Origin: Streptomyces sp. NBS 14/10
GTDB taxonomy: Bacteria; Actinomycetota; Actinomycetes; Streptomycetales; Streptomycetaceae
Direction of reading: 5' to 3'
DNA: 64,000 nucleotides
Assembly (NCBI RefSeq): GCF_002224125.1
Contig: NZ_NCSM01000059.1
Location: forward strand, 1-64,000
Within the stretch, counting starts at the first letter, position 1, and every line of letters starts with the position of its first letter. The notes below the pieces were generated by a model, which saw only the letters and a program-made list of their open reading frames with translations, was not told where the DNA came from and ran no database searches. The position numbers and the translations under genes are program-made. Of the stretch, positions 1-8,504 are shown piece after piece.

Positions 1-173
1 CCGGGACACCGGGCCAGCCGCCCCCCCTTCCCTCCTCCTGCTGGCGCTTTGGACCCGCAGGGTCCGAGACGAAACCCGCACCCGCACAAGCCGAATGCCG
101 CGAGACAGCGCATAGGCACAAGCACAGCGCAGCCAAACGCGCAGCGAAGCGGAGCGCACCCACACCCGTATGT

Positions 174-443
174 CTATGAGTGTGTCCGGTGGCCCCACCG
201 TTCCAGGGTTCGGTGGTCTCGTCTGAATGGCGTGGCGTTCTTCATATGCCCGCGCCGCCCACCTGGAACCACACCGCCTTTCCGGGGCCAGTGACCGGTG
301 CCGGGCAGCCGCCGTGCAGGCAGGTCGTAGCCCAGAGCCCGCCCAATCTGCCCGGCCCTGCGCCAGCCGTCCATATCCCGTTCCCAACCGAGCCCGATCT
401 CCTGAAACAAGTCGTCATAGACCAGCTGTCCAGGTTCGTGCCG
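174..443 (-). pseudogene. Possible gene fragment, unknown family
   Basis: The reverse strand is open here and reads like real protein in its middle part (GQLVYDDLFQEIGLGWERD, followed by MDGWRRAGQIGRALGYDL), rich in Trp, Asp and Gly, which is unlike the Pro/Arg/Ala-rich translations usual in antisense frames of GC-rich DNA. There is no credible start codon or ribosome binding site, and the frame runs head-on into a TetR-like remnant on the other strand. I read it as the C-terminal remnant of an unrecognised gene; it could also be chance. Nothing else is supportable in positions 1-470. Confidence 0.2.
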
Positions 444-472
444 AGACCTCCGTCCGCTCCGCGAGGCACCGC

Positions 473-721
473 CGAAGCCCGCGCCCGGCCGAGACGGCCG
501 CCGGGCTGCGCGAAGTGCAGCGGAGCATCGCGGCCGAGGTCGAGTTCCATCTGCGTCGGCTGGGCGTGGGCGGCACCGACCTGGGCCTCACCGCGATCCT
601 GCTGGTACAGGGGGTGGAGGCGCAACTCCACGGAGCGCTGCTCGACCCGCCGCCAGGACGCACCGTCGGCAGCGTGATCGAAGCGGTCGAGACACTGTGC
701 CTGAAAGCCCTCGTCCCCTAG
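473..721 (+). pseudogene. TetR-family regulator, C-terminal remnant
   Basis: The last 75 or so codons of this frame read as the helical ligand-binding half of a TetR-type repressor (residue runs such as LREVQRSIAAEVEFHLRRLG, then VEAQLHGALLDPPPGRTV and SVIEAVETLCLKALVP at the stop). The N-terminal helix-turn-helix is missing: upstream of about position 470 the frame degenerates into Arg/Pro/Ser-rich noise, and a different fragment lies on the opposite strand. It therefore looks like a decayed gene and should have no DNA-binding function. Assignment rests on the pattern of the C-terminal helices only. Confidence 0.4.
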
Positions 722-869
722 GTGGCGATATGCCCGCATCAGCCGCGGAAGTCGCGCTGCCGGCGGTGGTTACCGCTGGTGTGGCTCACCCCACCCATGG
801 CCGCCCTTGCCGGCGCTGAGCGCGGTTCGCGTAGGTTTGGGCCACTCGGAGAGAAGAAGGAGCGGGCCA

Positions 870-1460
870 GTGGGCGGAAACGACTCGGTGGCGGCGCTTG
901 CGCCGCTCATACCGGTGGCGGACGGCGTGGACGAGCGGGTCGACTGGAGCGAGGTCGAGGGGATCTGGGGGAGACGGTTCCCCGCGGACTACGTCCGCTT
1001 CATGGAGGTGTACGGGCCGGGGCTGGTCAGCGGGGAGATCGTGATTCTGCTGCCGGCACCACGGCCCGGCACGTACACGGACGGGTCGGGTCTGGAGGAG
1101 GAGACCGAGAATGCCCGCCTGACCTGGGAGATGTGCGGGGACGAGGTCGACTTCGAGGTGGAGCCCGAGTCCATCGTGGCGTGGGGTGTCACCACGGGCG
1201 CCGACATCTACTGCTGGCTGACCACGGACGAGGACCCGGACCGGTGGCCGGTGCTGGTGTGCGGGCGGCACACCAGTCCGTCCTTCCAGGTGCACCCCTT
1301 CGGGATGGCCGAGTTCCTTCGGCGGCTCCTCGGCGATGCCGAGTTCCAGGAGGAGACCATCAGCGTGGTCCTGCCGGAGGAGGGGTCCTTCGTCAACTGG
1401 CGCGAGCAGCAGCGCCGGCACGACTCGGAGCTGAACCCTGCCACAGGTCAGCCCTGGTAA
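870..1460 (+). CDS. SUKH / SMI1-KNR4 domain protein
   Basis: A 196-residue soluble, acidic protein. I start it at GTG 870 because AAGGAG lies seven bases upstream (857-862); an in-frame ATG at 807 has no such site. The first 100 residues fit the SMI1/KNR4 (SUKH) fold: an opening DWSEVEGIWGRRFPADYVRF helix, then VYGPG, where the family has its conserved Tyr/Gly turn, then beta strands. SUKH proteins are known as immunity proteins against polymorphic toxins and as peptidoglycan-synthesis regulators in yeast. No toxin gene is adjacent, so a lone SUKH protein of unknown partner is all that can be said. The MerR-type operator of the next gene begins 21 bases after its stop. Confidence 0.75.
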   Translation: MGGNDSVAALAPLIPVADGVDERVDWSEVEGIWGRRFPADYVRFMEVYGPGLVSGEIVILLPAPRPGTYTDGSGLEEETENARLTWEMCGDEVDFEVEPESIVAWGVTTGADIYCWLTTDEDPDRWPVLVCGRHTSPSFQVHPFGMAEFLRRLLGDAEFQEETISVVLPEEGSFVNWREQQRRHDSELNPATGQPW

Positions 1461-1481
1461 CTGGCGGGCGGGCGCACCCGT

Positions 1482-1507
1482 CCTTGACCCTGACGCCAGG
1501 GTCAAGG
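1482..1507 (+). promoter_or_regulatory. MerR-type operator and promoter of the SDR gene
   Basis: Perfect inverted repeat with 11-base arms: CCTTGACCCTG (1482-1492) and CAGGGTCAAGG (1497-1507), separated by ACGC. The left arm contains a -35-like TTGACC (1484-1489). A -10-like TAGCGT lies at 1510-1515, giving a 20-bp spacer, which is longer than the usual 17 and characteristic of promoters twisted open by MerR regulators. The SDR start codon follows at 1523, so the transcript is probably leaderless or nearly so. The MerR gene downstream of the SDR is the likely binder. Confidence 0.8.
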
Positions 1508-1522
1508 CTTAGCGTCGCAAGC

Positions 1523-2287
1523 ATGGACGAGACAAACGCCCTTCACGGCCGGGCAGTGCTCATCACCGGAGGAGGCACCGGGATCGGTCGTGCGACGGCC
1601 CGGCAGTTCGCCGCCTCGGGCGCCGAGGTTCTCATCGTCGGCCGGACTGCCGAAAGCCTGGCCGAGACGGCCGAAGAACACTCGCGCGTCCGGACGTTCG
1701 TGGCCGACATCGCCGAGCCGAACGCACCCGCCGATATCGTCGCCGCCGCGGTGGAGGCGTTCGGCCGCAGCCGCATCGATGTTCTGGTCAACAATGCCGC
1801 GATCACTCGTCCGGCCCCGCTCGGTGCGATCGACCGGAAGGTCGCCGGGGAACAGCTCGCCACGAACCTTCTCGCCCCGGTGTTCCTCACCCAGCATGCT
1901 CTGCCGCACCTGGAGGCCGGTGGCGCCGTCGTCAACGTGACGTCCAACCCGCCCCACTACGGCTGGGCCAACAACTCGATCTACGGAGCCACGAAGGTGG
2001 CTCTGGACTTCCTGACCCACACATGGGCCGTCGAGCTCGCGCCGCGCGGCATTCGCGTACTTTCCGTGGCCCCCGGGATAACGGCGACACCGGTGCTGAG
2101 CCATGCCGGTTTCTCGGACGAGCAGATCGCCTCGGCGGGCAAGGAGCTCCGGGCCCGAATCCCGCTCGGGCGGATCGCTCAGCCCGACGAGATCGCCTGG
2201 TGGATCGTGAACGCGACGCGCCCCGAGGCCGCTTACCTCACCGGTACGGTCATCCGTGTCGACGGCGGGCTGAGCGCGGCTGGATGA
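1523..2287 (+). CDS. Short-chain dehydrogenase/reductase (SDR)
   Basis: A classical SDR of 254 residues, the usual length. The NAD(P)-binding TGGGTGIG motif is at residues 15-22, NNAA at 90-93, and the catalytic triad Ser141, Tyr154 and Lys158 (YGATK) is complete; the C-terminal YLTGTVIRVDGG is also typical. Arg41 after the second strand favours NADP(H). Substrate is unknown. The start at ATG 1523 is chosen because the family begins a few residues before the Rossmann strand and because the MerR-type promoter places the transcript start almost on this codon; no Shine-Dalgarno sequence is visible. The frame is open back to 722, but that part is non-coding. A MerR gene starts 10 bases after the stop, so the pair probably forms an autoregulated operon. 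Confidence 0.9.
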   Translation: MDETNALHGRAVLITGGGTGIGRATARQFAASGAEVLIVGRTAESLAETAEEHSRVRTFVADIAEPNAPADIVAAAVEAFGRSRIDVLVNNAAITRPAPLGAIDRKVAGEQLATNLLAPVFLTQHALPHLEAGGAVVNVTSNPPHYGWANNSIYGATKVALDFLTHTWAVELAPRGIRVLSVAPGITATPVLSHAGFSDEQIASAGKELRARIPLGRIAQPDEIAWWIVNATRPEAAYLTGTVIRVDGGLSAAG

Positions 2288-2297
2288 TGATGGAACG

Positions 2298-2672
2298 ATG
2301 CTGATCGGAGAACTGGCCAACGAGGTCGGCACCACTGTTCGGGCACTGCGCTATTACGAACAGCAGGGTCTGCTCCACCCCCGGCGCGCGCCGAACGGTT
2401 ACCGGGAGTATGACGAGACGGCTGTCGGGCAGGTGGGCAACATCAAGCTGTTGCTCTCGCTCGGCCTCACCGCCAATGACATCCGTGCCTTTCTGCCCTG
2501 TCTCGATCGGGACATCGTCGACGGTCCCGTCTGTCCCGCGAGCGCGCGGGTCATCGCCCGGAGGCTCGCCGACGTGGAGGAGAAGATCTCCGCGCTGGAC
2601 GTCGTCCGTCAACGTCTCATCGAAGCGCTGACCCAGGCCGGCGGCCGGCGCGAACCAGCGGATCAGCTGTAG
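2298..2672 (+). CDS. MerR-family transcriptional regulator
   Basis: A 124-residue MerR protein. The winged helix-turn-helix is at the extreme N-terminus ([20 protein letters not shown], then GLLHPRR and NGYREYDE), followed by the long dimerisation helix (about residues 75-115). It has a short C-terminus with Cys56 and Cys67 region residues (FLPCLDRD and GPVCPAS) as in the subgroup that senses organic ligands or oxidants; metal binding cannot be claimed. It is translated just after the SDR and probably activates that gene through the 26-bp palindrome at 1482-1507. Its 3' end overlaps the convergent aldo-keto reductase gene by 10 bases. Confidence 0.9.
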   Translation: MLIGELANEVGTTVRALRYYEQQGLLHPRRAPNGYREYDETAVGQVGNIKLLLSLGLTANDIRAFLPCLDRDIVDGPVCPASARVIARRLADVEEKISALDVVRQRLIEALTQAGGRREPADQL

Positions 2673-3634
2673 AAGTTGCGCTGCCAGCGGTGGTTGGCGA
2701 GTACGGCCAGTTGGTCCGCGGCCAGCGGGTGGCCGTCGCTCAGGGCCGTGTTGCGTTCGACGTTGCGTACGGTGCGCATACCGGGGATGACCGTGGACAC
2801 CGCCGGGGAGCTGAGCACGAACCGCAGCGCGGTCTCGGCCATCTCGTCAGGGGTGATGCCGAGGTCGGCGACGATCGCGGACACCCGCTGTTCGACCTGG
2901 GCCGGGCGGTCGTCGCGGAAGTAGCGGTTGCGGAAGTCGCCCTCGGGGAACGTGGCGCCGGCGGTGATGCGGCCGGTGAGGCCGCCCTCGTCGAGGGCCA
3001 CCCGTACGATGACGCCGACGCCGTGCTCCACACAGGCCGGCAGCAGCGCTTCGGCGGGCGACTGGTCGAAGATGTTGTAGATGACCTGCACGGTGTCGAC
3101 GGCGCCGCTCGTGACGAGCGCGAGGGCGTTGTCGGGCTCGTGGTCGTTGATGGAGACGCCGAACAGGCGGATCTTGCCCTCCCGCTTGAGCGCGGCGATC
3201 GTCTCCAGCCAGTCGCCGCGGCCGACCCACTCATCGCTCCAGACATGGAACTGGAGGACGTCGAAGTGGTCCAGGCCGCTGACGCGCAGGCTGGTCTCCA
3301 CGCTTTCGCGGATATGCGCGCCGGGGAACGTCTCTGCCGGGTCCAGGCCGGCCGGGGCCGGCCAGACGCGGTTCTTCGGGGGGACCTTGGTCGCGACGAG
3401 CACCTCGTCGCCGGATCCGGCCCGCTCGCGGACGACCCGGCCGACGATCCGCTCGCTCTCGCCGTAGCCACGGGCGGTGTCGATGAAGTTCACGCCGAGG
3501 TCGATGGCACGGTGCAGGGCGCGTACGGATTCGTCCTCGGTGGCGCCCACCCAGTTGGACTCTCCGATGCCCCAGGCACCGTAGCCGATCTCGGACACGG
3601 TCAGTTCGCTGCGGCCCAGTTCGCGGTAGTGCAC
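2663..3634 (-). CDS. Aldo/keto reductase
   Basis: A 323-residue aldo-keto reductase, an NADPH-dependent (alpha/beta)8-barrel oxidoreductase of the cytosol. The catalytic tetrad is visible: Asp52 and Tyr57 in [12 protein letters not shown], Lys83 in VATKVPP, and His in DVLQFHVW near residue 130. The NADP-binding end is recognisable as [17 protein letters not shown]. The domain is of the AKR type related to sugar and potassium-channel-beta-like reductases (AKR11-13-like); the physiological aldehyde or ketone is not predictable. Start at GTG 3634 gives the canonical HYRELG opening. It converges on merR, with overlapping stops, and is followed upstream in the same direction by the LysE-family exporter, but the 44-bp gap does not prove an operon. 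Confidence 0.9.
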   Translation of the reverse strand: MHYRELGRSELTVSEIGYGAWGIGESNWVGATEDESVRALHRAIDLGVNFIDTARGYGESERIVGRVVRERAGSGDEVLVATKVPPKNRVWPAPAGLDPAETFPGAHIRESVETSLRVSGLDHFDVLQFHVWSDEWVGRGDWLETIAALKREGKIRLFGVSINDHEPDNALALVTSGAVDTVQVIYNIFDQSPAEALLPACVEHGVGVIVRVALDEGGLTGRITAGATFPEGDFRNRYFRDDRPAQVEQRVSAIVADLGITPDEMAETALRFVLSSPAVSTVIPGMRTVRNVERNTALSDGHPLAADQLAVLANHRWQRNFYS

Positions 3635-3678
3635 CTTTTTCCCAGCCTTCCGTCGGCGTACTGACTTCCTGCGGCCGG

Positions 3679-4320
3679 TTACTCTTTGCGGCCGGTCGCG
3701 GCGACCGTGACGCCGAGACCGATCATCGCGAGCCCGCCGACCCCGCCGACCATGGCCAGCCGCTGCGGTGAACGGGCGAACCAGCCGCGTGCGGTGGCGG
3801 CGACGAGGCCCCAGATGCTGTCGGAGGTTATGGCGATGATGTTGAAGACGAGGCCGAGCAGCAGCATCTGAAGCGCGACATGCCCCTGCTCGCGGTCGAC
3901 GAACTGGGGCAGTACGGCGGCGAAGAACACGATGGTCTTGGGGTTGGCCACACCGACCGCGAACCCCTCCCAGAACGTGCGCAGGGCGCCCTGCTCAGCC
4001 GGGCCGTCCCCGCTGAACGCGGCCCGCAGCGAGCCCCGCTGCCGTACCGCCTTGACCCCCAGGTAGACCAGATACGCGGCGCCCACCAGCTTCAGCGCCG
4101 TGAAGACGAGGACCGAGCGCTCCACGATGGTGCCGACCCCCAGCGCCACGGCCACCACGAGCACATACGCGCCGACCGTGTTCCCCATGACGGTGGTCAG
4201 CGCGGCCCGGCGGCCCTGGGCCAGGGCCCGGCCGATCACGAACAGCACGCTGGGGCCGGGGATCACGATCAGCAGGAACGACATGGCCGCGAAGGCGAGG
4301 AGGCGGTCGGTGGACACCAT
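3679..4320 (-). CDS. LysE/RhtB-family amino-acid exporter
   Basis: A 213-residue integral membrane protein with about six hydrophobic segments. The family signature is clear: [19 protein letters not shown] near the N-terminus with the PGPS motif, [14 protein letters not shown], and the central [20 protein letters not shown] containing NPK. Proteins of this family export lysine, homoserine, threonine or related small metabolites across the cytoplasmic membrane; the substrate here is unknown. It is read on the same strand as the aldo-keto reductase and lies upstream of it, so the two could be co-transcribed. Confidence 0.9.
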   Translation of the reverse strand: MVSTDRLLAFAAMSFLLIVIPGPSVLFVIGRALAQGRRAALTTVMGNTVGAYVLVVAVALGVGTIVERSVLVFTALKLVGAAYLVYLGVKAVRQRGSLRAAFSGDGPAEQGALRTFWEGFAVGVANPKTIVFFAAVLPQFVDREQGHVALQMLLLGLVFNIIAITSDSIWGLVAATARGWFARSPQRLAMVGGVGGLAMIGLGVTVAATGRKE

Positions 4321-4651
4321 GGGGTCATATAAGCACGCCCGGTCCCCACGCTCGCAGCCTTTTTCGAGTACGGGCCCACGACGCGTCCGCCCGGCAGAGG
4401 ACTGGCTCCCAGAGGACTGCTATATCGCCGCCTCCCGCCGGGTCGGGACGATGAAGTGGAACTTCACCAAACCCGGCTACTACGGCATGTACAAGGGGAC
4501 CCGCGCCTTCTCGGGCACGTTCCGCCTGCGGCGACCAGGTCCCCGCCGGCACGCTGCGGGAGCGGGCGCGGCTGCAGCTCGGCTGCTAGGCCGTACTTTC
4601 GTCACTTTCGTCAGGGGCGCGGCCGGCCTGCCGCGGGGGATGCTGGGGCGC
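4321..4651. other. Intergenic stretch without a supportable gene
   Basis: This stretch of about 330 bases separates the exporter from the sensor kinase. Both strands contain short coding-like runs: on the plus strand MKWNFTKPGYYGMYKGTRAF around 4450-4510, and in another frame CGDQVPAGTLRERARLQLGC ending at a TAG near 4590. The change of frame between them suggests a decayed gene, but I cannot name a family. Confidence 0.3.
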
Positions 4652-6286
4652 ATGATCCGGTGGATACGACACGGTGGCGCCGCGCGGACGGCCCTGCTCC
4701 TGTGGCTGACGGCCTGCGCGCCCGTGCTGCTGAAGGCCACATCGGCGAGCGGGCGCGAGCTGTGGGTGCTGCTGGCCGGGTTTCCGCTGCTGGCGGGTGC
4801 GGCCGCGGTGGGGCGTACGCGGCCGCTGGTGGGGCTGGCGGTCGCGGTGGGGCTGAGCCTGGCCCTCAACCTGGAGCTGTACACCTCCTCGTACTGGGCG
4901 GCGCTGGCGCTGTGGGGCTATCTGGCCGGGCGGTGGACGGCGGGCGCGCGGCCCGCGCTGTGGTTCTTCGCGGCCTTCGCGGTGGCGGGCGCGCTGCTCA
5001 GCTGGGTGACGGACGCCGGGGTCTGGACCTGGTTCACCGCGCTGACCACGCTGCTGCTCAACGTCGTGGTGCCGTGGCTGCTCGGCCGCTACCGCCGTCA
5101 GTACGACCACCTGGTCCACGCCGGCTGGGAGCTGGCCGACCGGATGGAGCGGGAGCAGCGGGCCGTCGCCGATCAGGCGCGGCTGCGCGAGCGGTCCCGG
5201 ATCGCCGGGGACATGCATGACTCGCTCGGCCACGACCTTGCCCTGATCGCGCTGCGCGCCGCCGCCCTCCAGGTCGACCCGGAGCTGAGCGACCGCCACC
5301 GGGCGGCGGCCGCCGAACTGCGCGAGGCGGCCTCGACGGCCACCAGCCAGCTGCGGGACATCATCGGTGTGCTGCGGACCGCCGACGACCCCGCCCCGAC
5401 GGCCCCCGCCGACGAGGGCGTCGGTGCGCTGGTGGAGCGCGCGCGGTCCTCCGGGCTGGCCGTCGAGCTGGAGTACGGGGCGGAAGGCGGGCCACAGGAC
5501 GGACGGCACAGCGACGGCGCAGCGGACCCAGACGGCGCGGCCGGCGCAGACGGCGCGAAGGGGCCTGGTCTGCCGCCCATGGCCGACCGGGCCGTCTACC
5601 GCGTCGTCCAGGAGGCGCTGACCAACGCCGCCAAGCACGCCCCGGGCGCGGCGGTCCGCGTCCAGCTGGTCCGGGACCCGGCGGCGGGCGAGATCGCGGT
5701 GTCCGTCGTCAACGGGCCGCGCCCGGCGGACGGTTCCCCGCCGGATCTGGCCTCGGGCGGCAACGGCCTGGTGGGCCTGGACGAGCGGGTACGGCTGGCC
5801 GGCGGGGTGCTGGCCCACGGGCCGTCGCCCGACGGCGGCTTCGCGGTGTCGGCCCGGCTGCCGCTCACGGCCGGGGTCGCGCTCGTCGCCGAGCGGGCGG
5901 CGGCCCCGGCGTCCACGTCGGCGCGGGAGCTGGCCCGCGCCCGGGAGCGGGTGCGGCGCAGGCTGGTGCAGTCGATCACGGTGCCGCTGGCCGTGACCGC
6001 CGGACTGGCGGTCCTGTGGGGCGGGTTCACCTTCTATACGCAGTACCACTCGGTGCTGGACCGGCGCACCTACGACCGGCTGGAGATCGGCGAGCCGCGT
6101 GCCGACGTCGAGTCGCGGATGCCGCCGTACACGATGGACGGGCCCCCGGACGGCATCGCCGCGCCGCCCCACGGCTGGGACTGCGCTTACTACGGGGTGC
6201 GCCGGTACGACGGGCGGTCCGCGTATCGGCTGTGCTTCTCGGACGGGCGGCTGGTCACCAAAGACGTGGTCACCAGTCGGCAGTAG
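4652..6286 (+). CDS. Orphan NarL-type sensor histidine kinase with extra C-terminal membrane segment
   Basis: A 544-residue membrane kinase. Residues 10-145 hold four to six hydrophobic segments; the HisKA_3 dimerisation helix follows with phospho-acceptor His189 in GDMHDSLGHDL; the ATP-binding domain shows the N-box EALTNAAKHAPG and GGNGLVGLDERV. An acidic, low-complexity loop (about residues 275-305) interrupts the ATPase region. Unusually, the kinase core is followed by an additional transmembrane helix (about 444-463) and an extracytoplasmic tail of about 80 residues with two Cys and the pattern LEIGEPRADVESRMPPY ... YRLCFSDGRLVTKDV, which resembles the BamE/SmpA-like fold. No response regulator gene is adjacent. 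Start at ATG 4652 is the first Met before the first membrane segment; the open frame extends further upstream but is not coding-like. Confidence 0.8.
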   Translation: MIRWIRHGGAARTALLLWLTACAPVLLKATSASGRELWVLLAGFPLLAGAAAVGRTRPLVGLAVAVGLSLALNLELYTSSYWAALALWGYLAGRWTAGARPALWFFAAFAVAGALLSWVTDAGVWTWFTALTTLLLNVVVPWLLGRYRRQYDHLVHAGWELADRMEREQRAVADQARLRERSRIAGDMHDSLGHDLALIALRAAALQVDPELSDRHRAAAAELREAASTATSQLRDIIGVLRTADDPAPTAPADEGVGALVERARSSGLAVELEYGAEGGPQDGRHSDGAADPDGAAGADGAKGPGLPPMADRAVYRVVQEALTNAAKHAPGAAVRVQLVRDPAAGEIAVSVVNGPRPADGSPPDLASGGNGLVGLDERVRLAGGVLAHGPSPDGGFAVSARLPLTAGVALVAERAAAPASTSARELARARERVRRRLVQSITVPLAVTAGLAVLWGGFTFYTQYHSVLDRRTYDRLEIGEPRADVESRMPPYTMDGPPDGIAAPPHGWDCAYYGVRRYDGRSAYRLCFSDGRLVTKDVVTSRQ

Positions 6287-6313
6287 AGCCGGCGGGGACA
6301 GCGGCCGGCAGAA

Positions 6314-6340
6314 GAGAGCGGTAGTGAGAGCGCTTGCTCC
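6314..6340. promoter_or_regulatory. LacI-like operator candidate upstream of the pectinolytic genes
   Basis: GAGAGCG occurs twice, at 6314-6320 and 6326-6332. The second copy continues into CGCTTGCTCCC, giving an imperfect palindrome centred on AGCGCT (6329-6334), similar to the AGAGCGCTCT cores bound by LacI/GalR-type repressors in front of Streptomyces glycosidase genes and to the perfect site at 20358-20371. It lies about 150 bases upstream of the rhamnogalacturonan lyase start. The sites are seen; the regulator is inferred. Confidence 0.4.
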
Positions 6341-6487
6341 CACCGCGCCCTCCGCCCGGGAATCCGGCGCGGGAATTCCACGGAAAGAGACGGCAACCTT
6401 TCCGGCCAGAGCGGCGACCACACCCCGACACCCCCCACACCCACCCCCCGCTCTCCCCCACCGCCACCCCCACCCCCAGGAGGTCCC

Positions 6488-8404
6488 GTGGCACCCCCGC
6501 ACGGTTCGCCCGCCCCCTCCGCCCGCCCCCGGACAAGACGGGCCAGACGCGTCGCGCTCGCCCTGGCCGCCGTCGGGGCGCTGCTGACCACCGGACCGGC
6601 CGCCCTGTCGCACGCCGCCCCCGCCGACAGCACGCAGACCGGCGCCGGCACCCCCAAGGCCGCCATCCAGGCCGCCCAGTTGGAGAAGCTGGACCGCGGG
6701 CTGGTCAGCGTGCACACCGGCAACGACAACCTGGTCAGCTGGCGCTGGCTGGCCACCGATCCGGACGATGTCACGTTCAACCTCTACCGGGGCAGCGTCA
6801 AGGTCAACTCCTCCCCCATCACCACCACCAACTACCTCCACAAGGACGCCCCCAACAGCGCCGACTACACCGTCCGCGCGATCGTGGGCGGTGCGGAGCA
6901 GCCCGCCTCGCCGAGCGCCGTGCAGTTCCGCTCCGGCTACTACGACGTGCCGATCTCGCCCCCGTCCGGCGGCTCGGACTACACCTACGAGGCCAATGAC
7001 GCCTCGGTGGGCGATCTGGACGGCGACGGCGACCTCGACATCGTCCTCAAGTGGCAGCCGACGAACGCCAAGGACAACTCGCAGTCCGGCGTCACCGGCA
7101 ACACCATCGTCGACGGCTACACCCTTCAGGGACAGCGGCTGTGGCGGATCGACCTGGGCCGCAACATCCGCTCCGGCGCCCACTACACCCAGTTCCAGGT
7201 GTACGACTACGACGGCGACGGCAAGGCCGAGGTCGCGATGAAGACCGCGGACGGCACGGTCGACGGCACCGGCAAGACCATCGGCAGCGCTTCCGCCGAC
7301 CACCGCAACTCCAGCGGCTATGTGCTGGCCGGCCCCGAGTACCTGACCATGTTCAACGGGCAGACGGGCGCGGCGGCCTCCACCGTCGACTACGTTCCGC
7401 CGCGCGGCACGGTGTCCTCGTGGGGCGACTCGTACGGCAACCGCGTGGACCGCTTCCTGGCCGGCACGGCCTACCTGGACGGTTCGAAGCCCTCGCTGAT
7501 CGAGGCGCGCGGCTACTACACCCGTACGGTCATCAGCGCCTGGAACTACAGCGGCGGGCAGCTCACCCGCAAGTGGACGTTCGACACCAACAGCTCCACC
7601 AACACCGGCAAGGGCTACGACGGGCAGGGCAACCACGCCCTGGCGATCGGCGATGTGGACTCCGACGGCAGGGACGAGATCGTCTACGGCTCGATGGCCG
7701 TGGACGACAACGGCAACGCCCTGTGGACCAACAAGAACGGCCACGGCGACGCGGCCCACCTCGGCGACCTCGACCCGTCCCGGCCGGGCCTGGAGTACTT
7801 CAAGGTCGACGAGGACTCCTCCAAGCCCGGCTCGTACTTCGCCGACGCCAGGACCGGCCAGGTGCTGTGGTCCACCGCGTCCGGCGGCGACAACGGGCGC
7901 GGCGTGGCCGGCGACATCTGGGCGGGCAACGACGGCGCCGAGATGTGGTCCGCGAGGGACGACCAGATCCGCGACGAGGGCGGCGGCGCCAAGGGCCGCA
8001 AACCGTCGTCGATCAACTTCCTGTCGTGGTGGGACGGCGACCCGGTGCGCGAGCTGCTGGACGGCACGCATATCGACAAGTACGGCACCTCCGCCGACAC
8101 CCGGCTGCTGACCGGCTCCGGGGTGCACTCCAACAACGGCACCAAGGCCACCCCGTCGCTGTCCGGCGACATCCTCGGCGACTGGCGCGAGGAGGTGATC
8201 TGGCCGACGTCGGACAACAAGGCGCTGCGGATCTACTCCACGCCGTACGAGACCGACCGGAAGATCACCACGCTGCTGCACGACCGCCAGTACCGGGAGG
8301 CCCTGGCGTGGCAGAACACCGCGTACAACCAGCCGCCGCACCCCAGCTTCTTCATCGGCAACAAGATGGCGACCCCGCCGCGGCCGAAGATCGCCACCCC
8401 CTGA
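6488..8404 (+). CDS. Secreted rhamnogalacturonan lyase (PL11-like)
   Basis: A 638-residue secreted enzyme that cleaves the rhamnose-galacturonate backbone of pectin by beta-elimination. Start is GTG 6488, with GGAGG at 6479-6483. The N-terminus has an Arg-rich n-region and hydrophobic core ending near AAPA (about residue 46), so it is exported. The mature part opens with a family-typical LEKLDRGLVSVHTGN..LVSWRWL region and continues as an eight-bladed propeller with many calcium-binding loops (DLDGDGDLDIVLKW, YDYDGDGKAEVAMK, DVDSDGRDEIVYG), as in Bacillus YesW/YesX of family PL11. Length agrees with single-domain members; no separate carbohydrate-binding module is seen. A pectate lyase gene follows 100 bases downstream in the same direction, indicating a pectin-degrading pair. 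Confidence 0.92.
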   Translation: MAPPHGSPAPSARPRTRRARRVALALAAVGALLTTGPAALSHAAPADSTQTGAGTPKAAIQAAQLEKLDRGLVSVHTGNDNLVSWRWLATDPDDVTFNLYRGSVKVNSSPITTTNYLHKDAPNSADYTVRAIVGGAEQPASPSAVQFRSGYYDVPISPPSGGSDYTYEANDASVGDLDGDGDLDIVLKWQPTNAKDNSQSGVTGNTIVDGYTLQGQRLWRIDLGRNIRSGAHYTQFQVYDYDGDGKAEVAMKTADGTVDGTGKTIGSASADHRNSSGYVLAGPEYLTMFNGQTGAAASTVDYVPPRGTVSSWGDSYGNRVDRFLAGTAYLDGSKPSLIEARGYYTRTVISAWNYSGGQLTRKWTFDTNSSTNTGKGYDGQGNHALAIGDVDSDGRDEIVYGSMAVDDNGNALWTNKNGHGDAAHLGDLDPSRPGLEYFKVDEDSSKPGSYFADARTGQVLWSTASGGDNGRGVAGDIWAGNDGAEMWSARDDQIRDEGGGAKGRKPSSINFLSWWDGDPVRELLDGTHIDKYGTSADTRLLTGSGVHSNNGTKATPSLSGDILGDWREEVIWPTSDNKALRIYSTPYETDRKITTLLHDRQYREALAWQNTAYNQPPHPSFFIGNKMATPPRPKIATP

Positions 8405-8504
8405 ACGACCGTCCCCCGCACAGTTGCACCGCACCACCGGCACGACCAGCACCAGTCAGCTCCATCCGCACCCCCCACGCATCATCGGAAACGAGGAGAG
8501 TGAC

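Noticed and set aside
4586..8452. A 1288-codon open frame on the reverse strand
   Set aside because: It lies antisense to the sensor kinase and rhamnogalacturonan lyase, is Gly/Val/Arg-rich with no domain, and is a product of high GC content.
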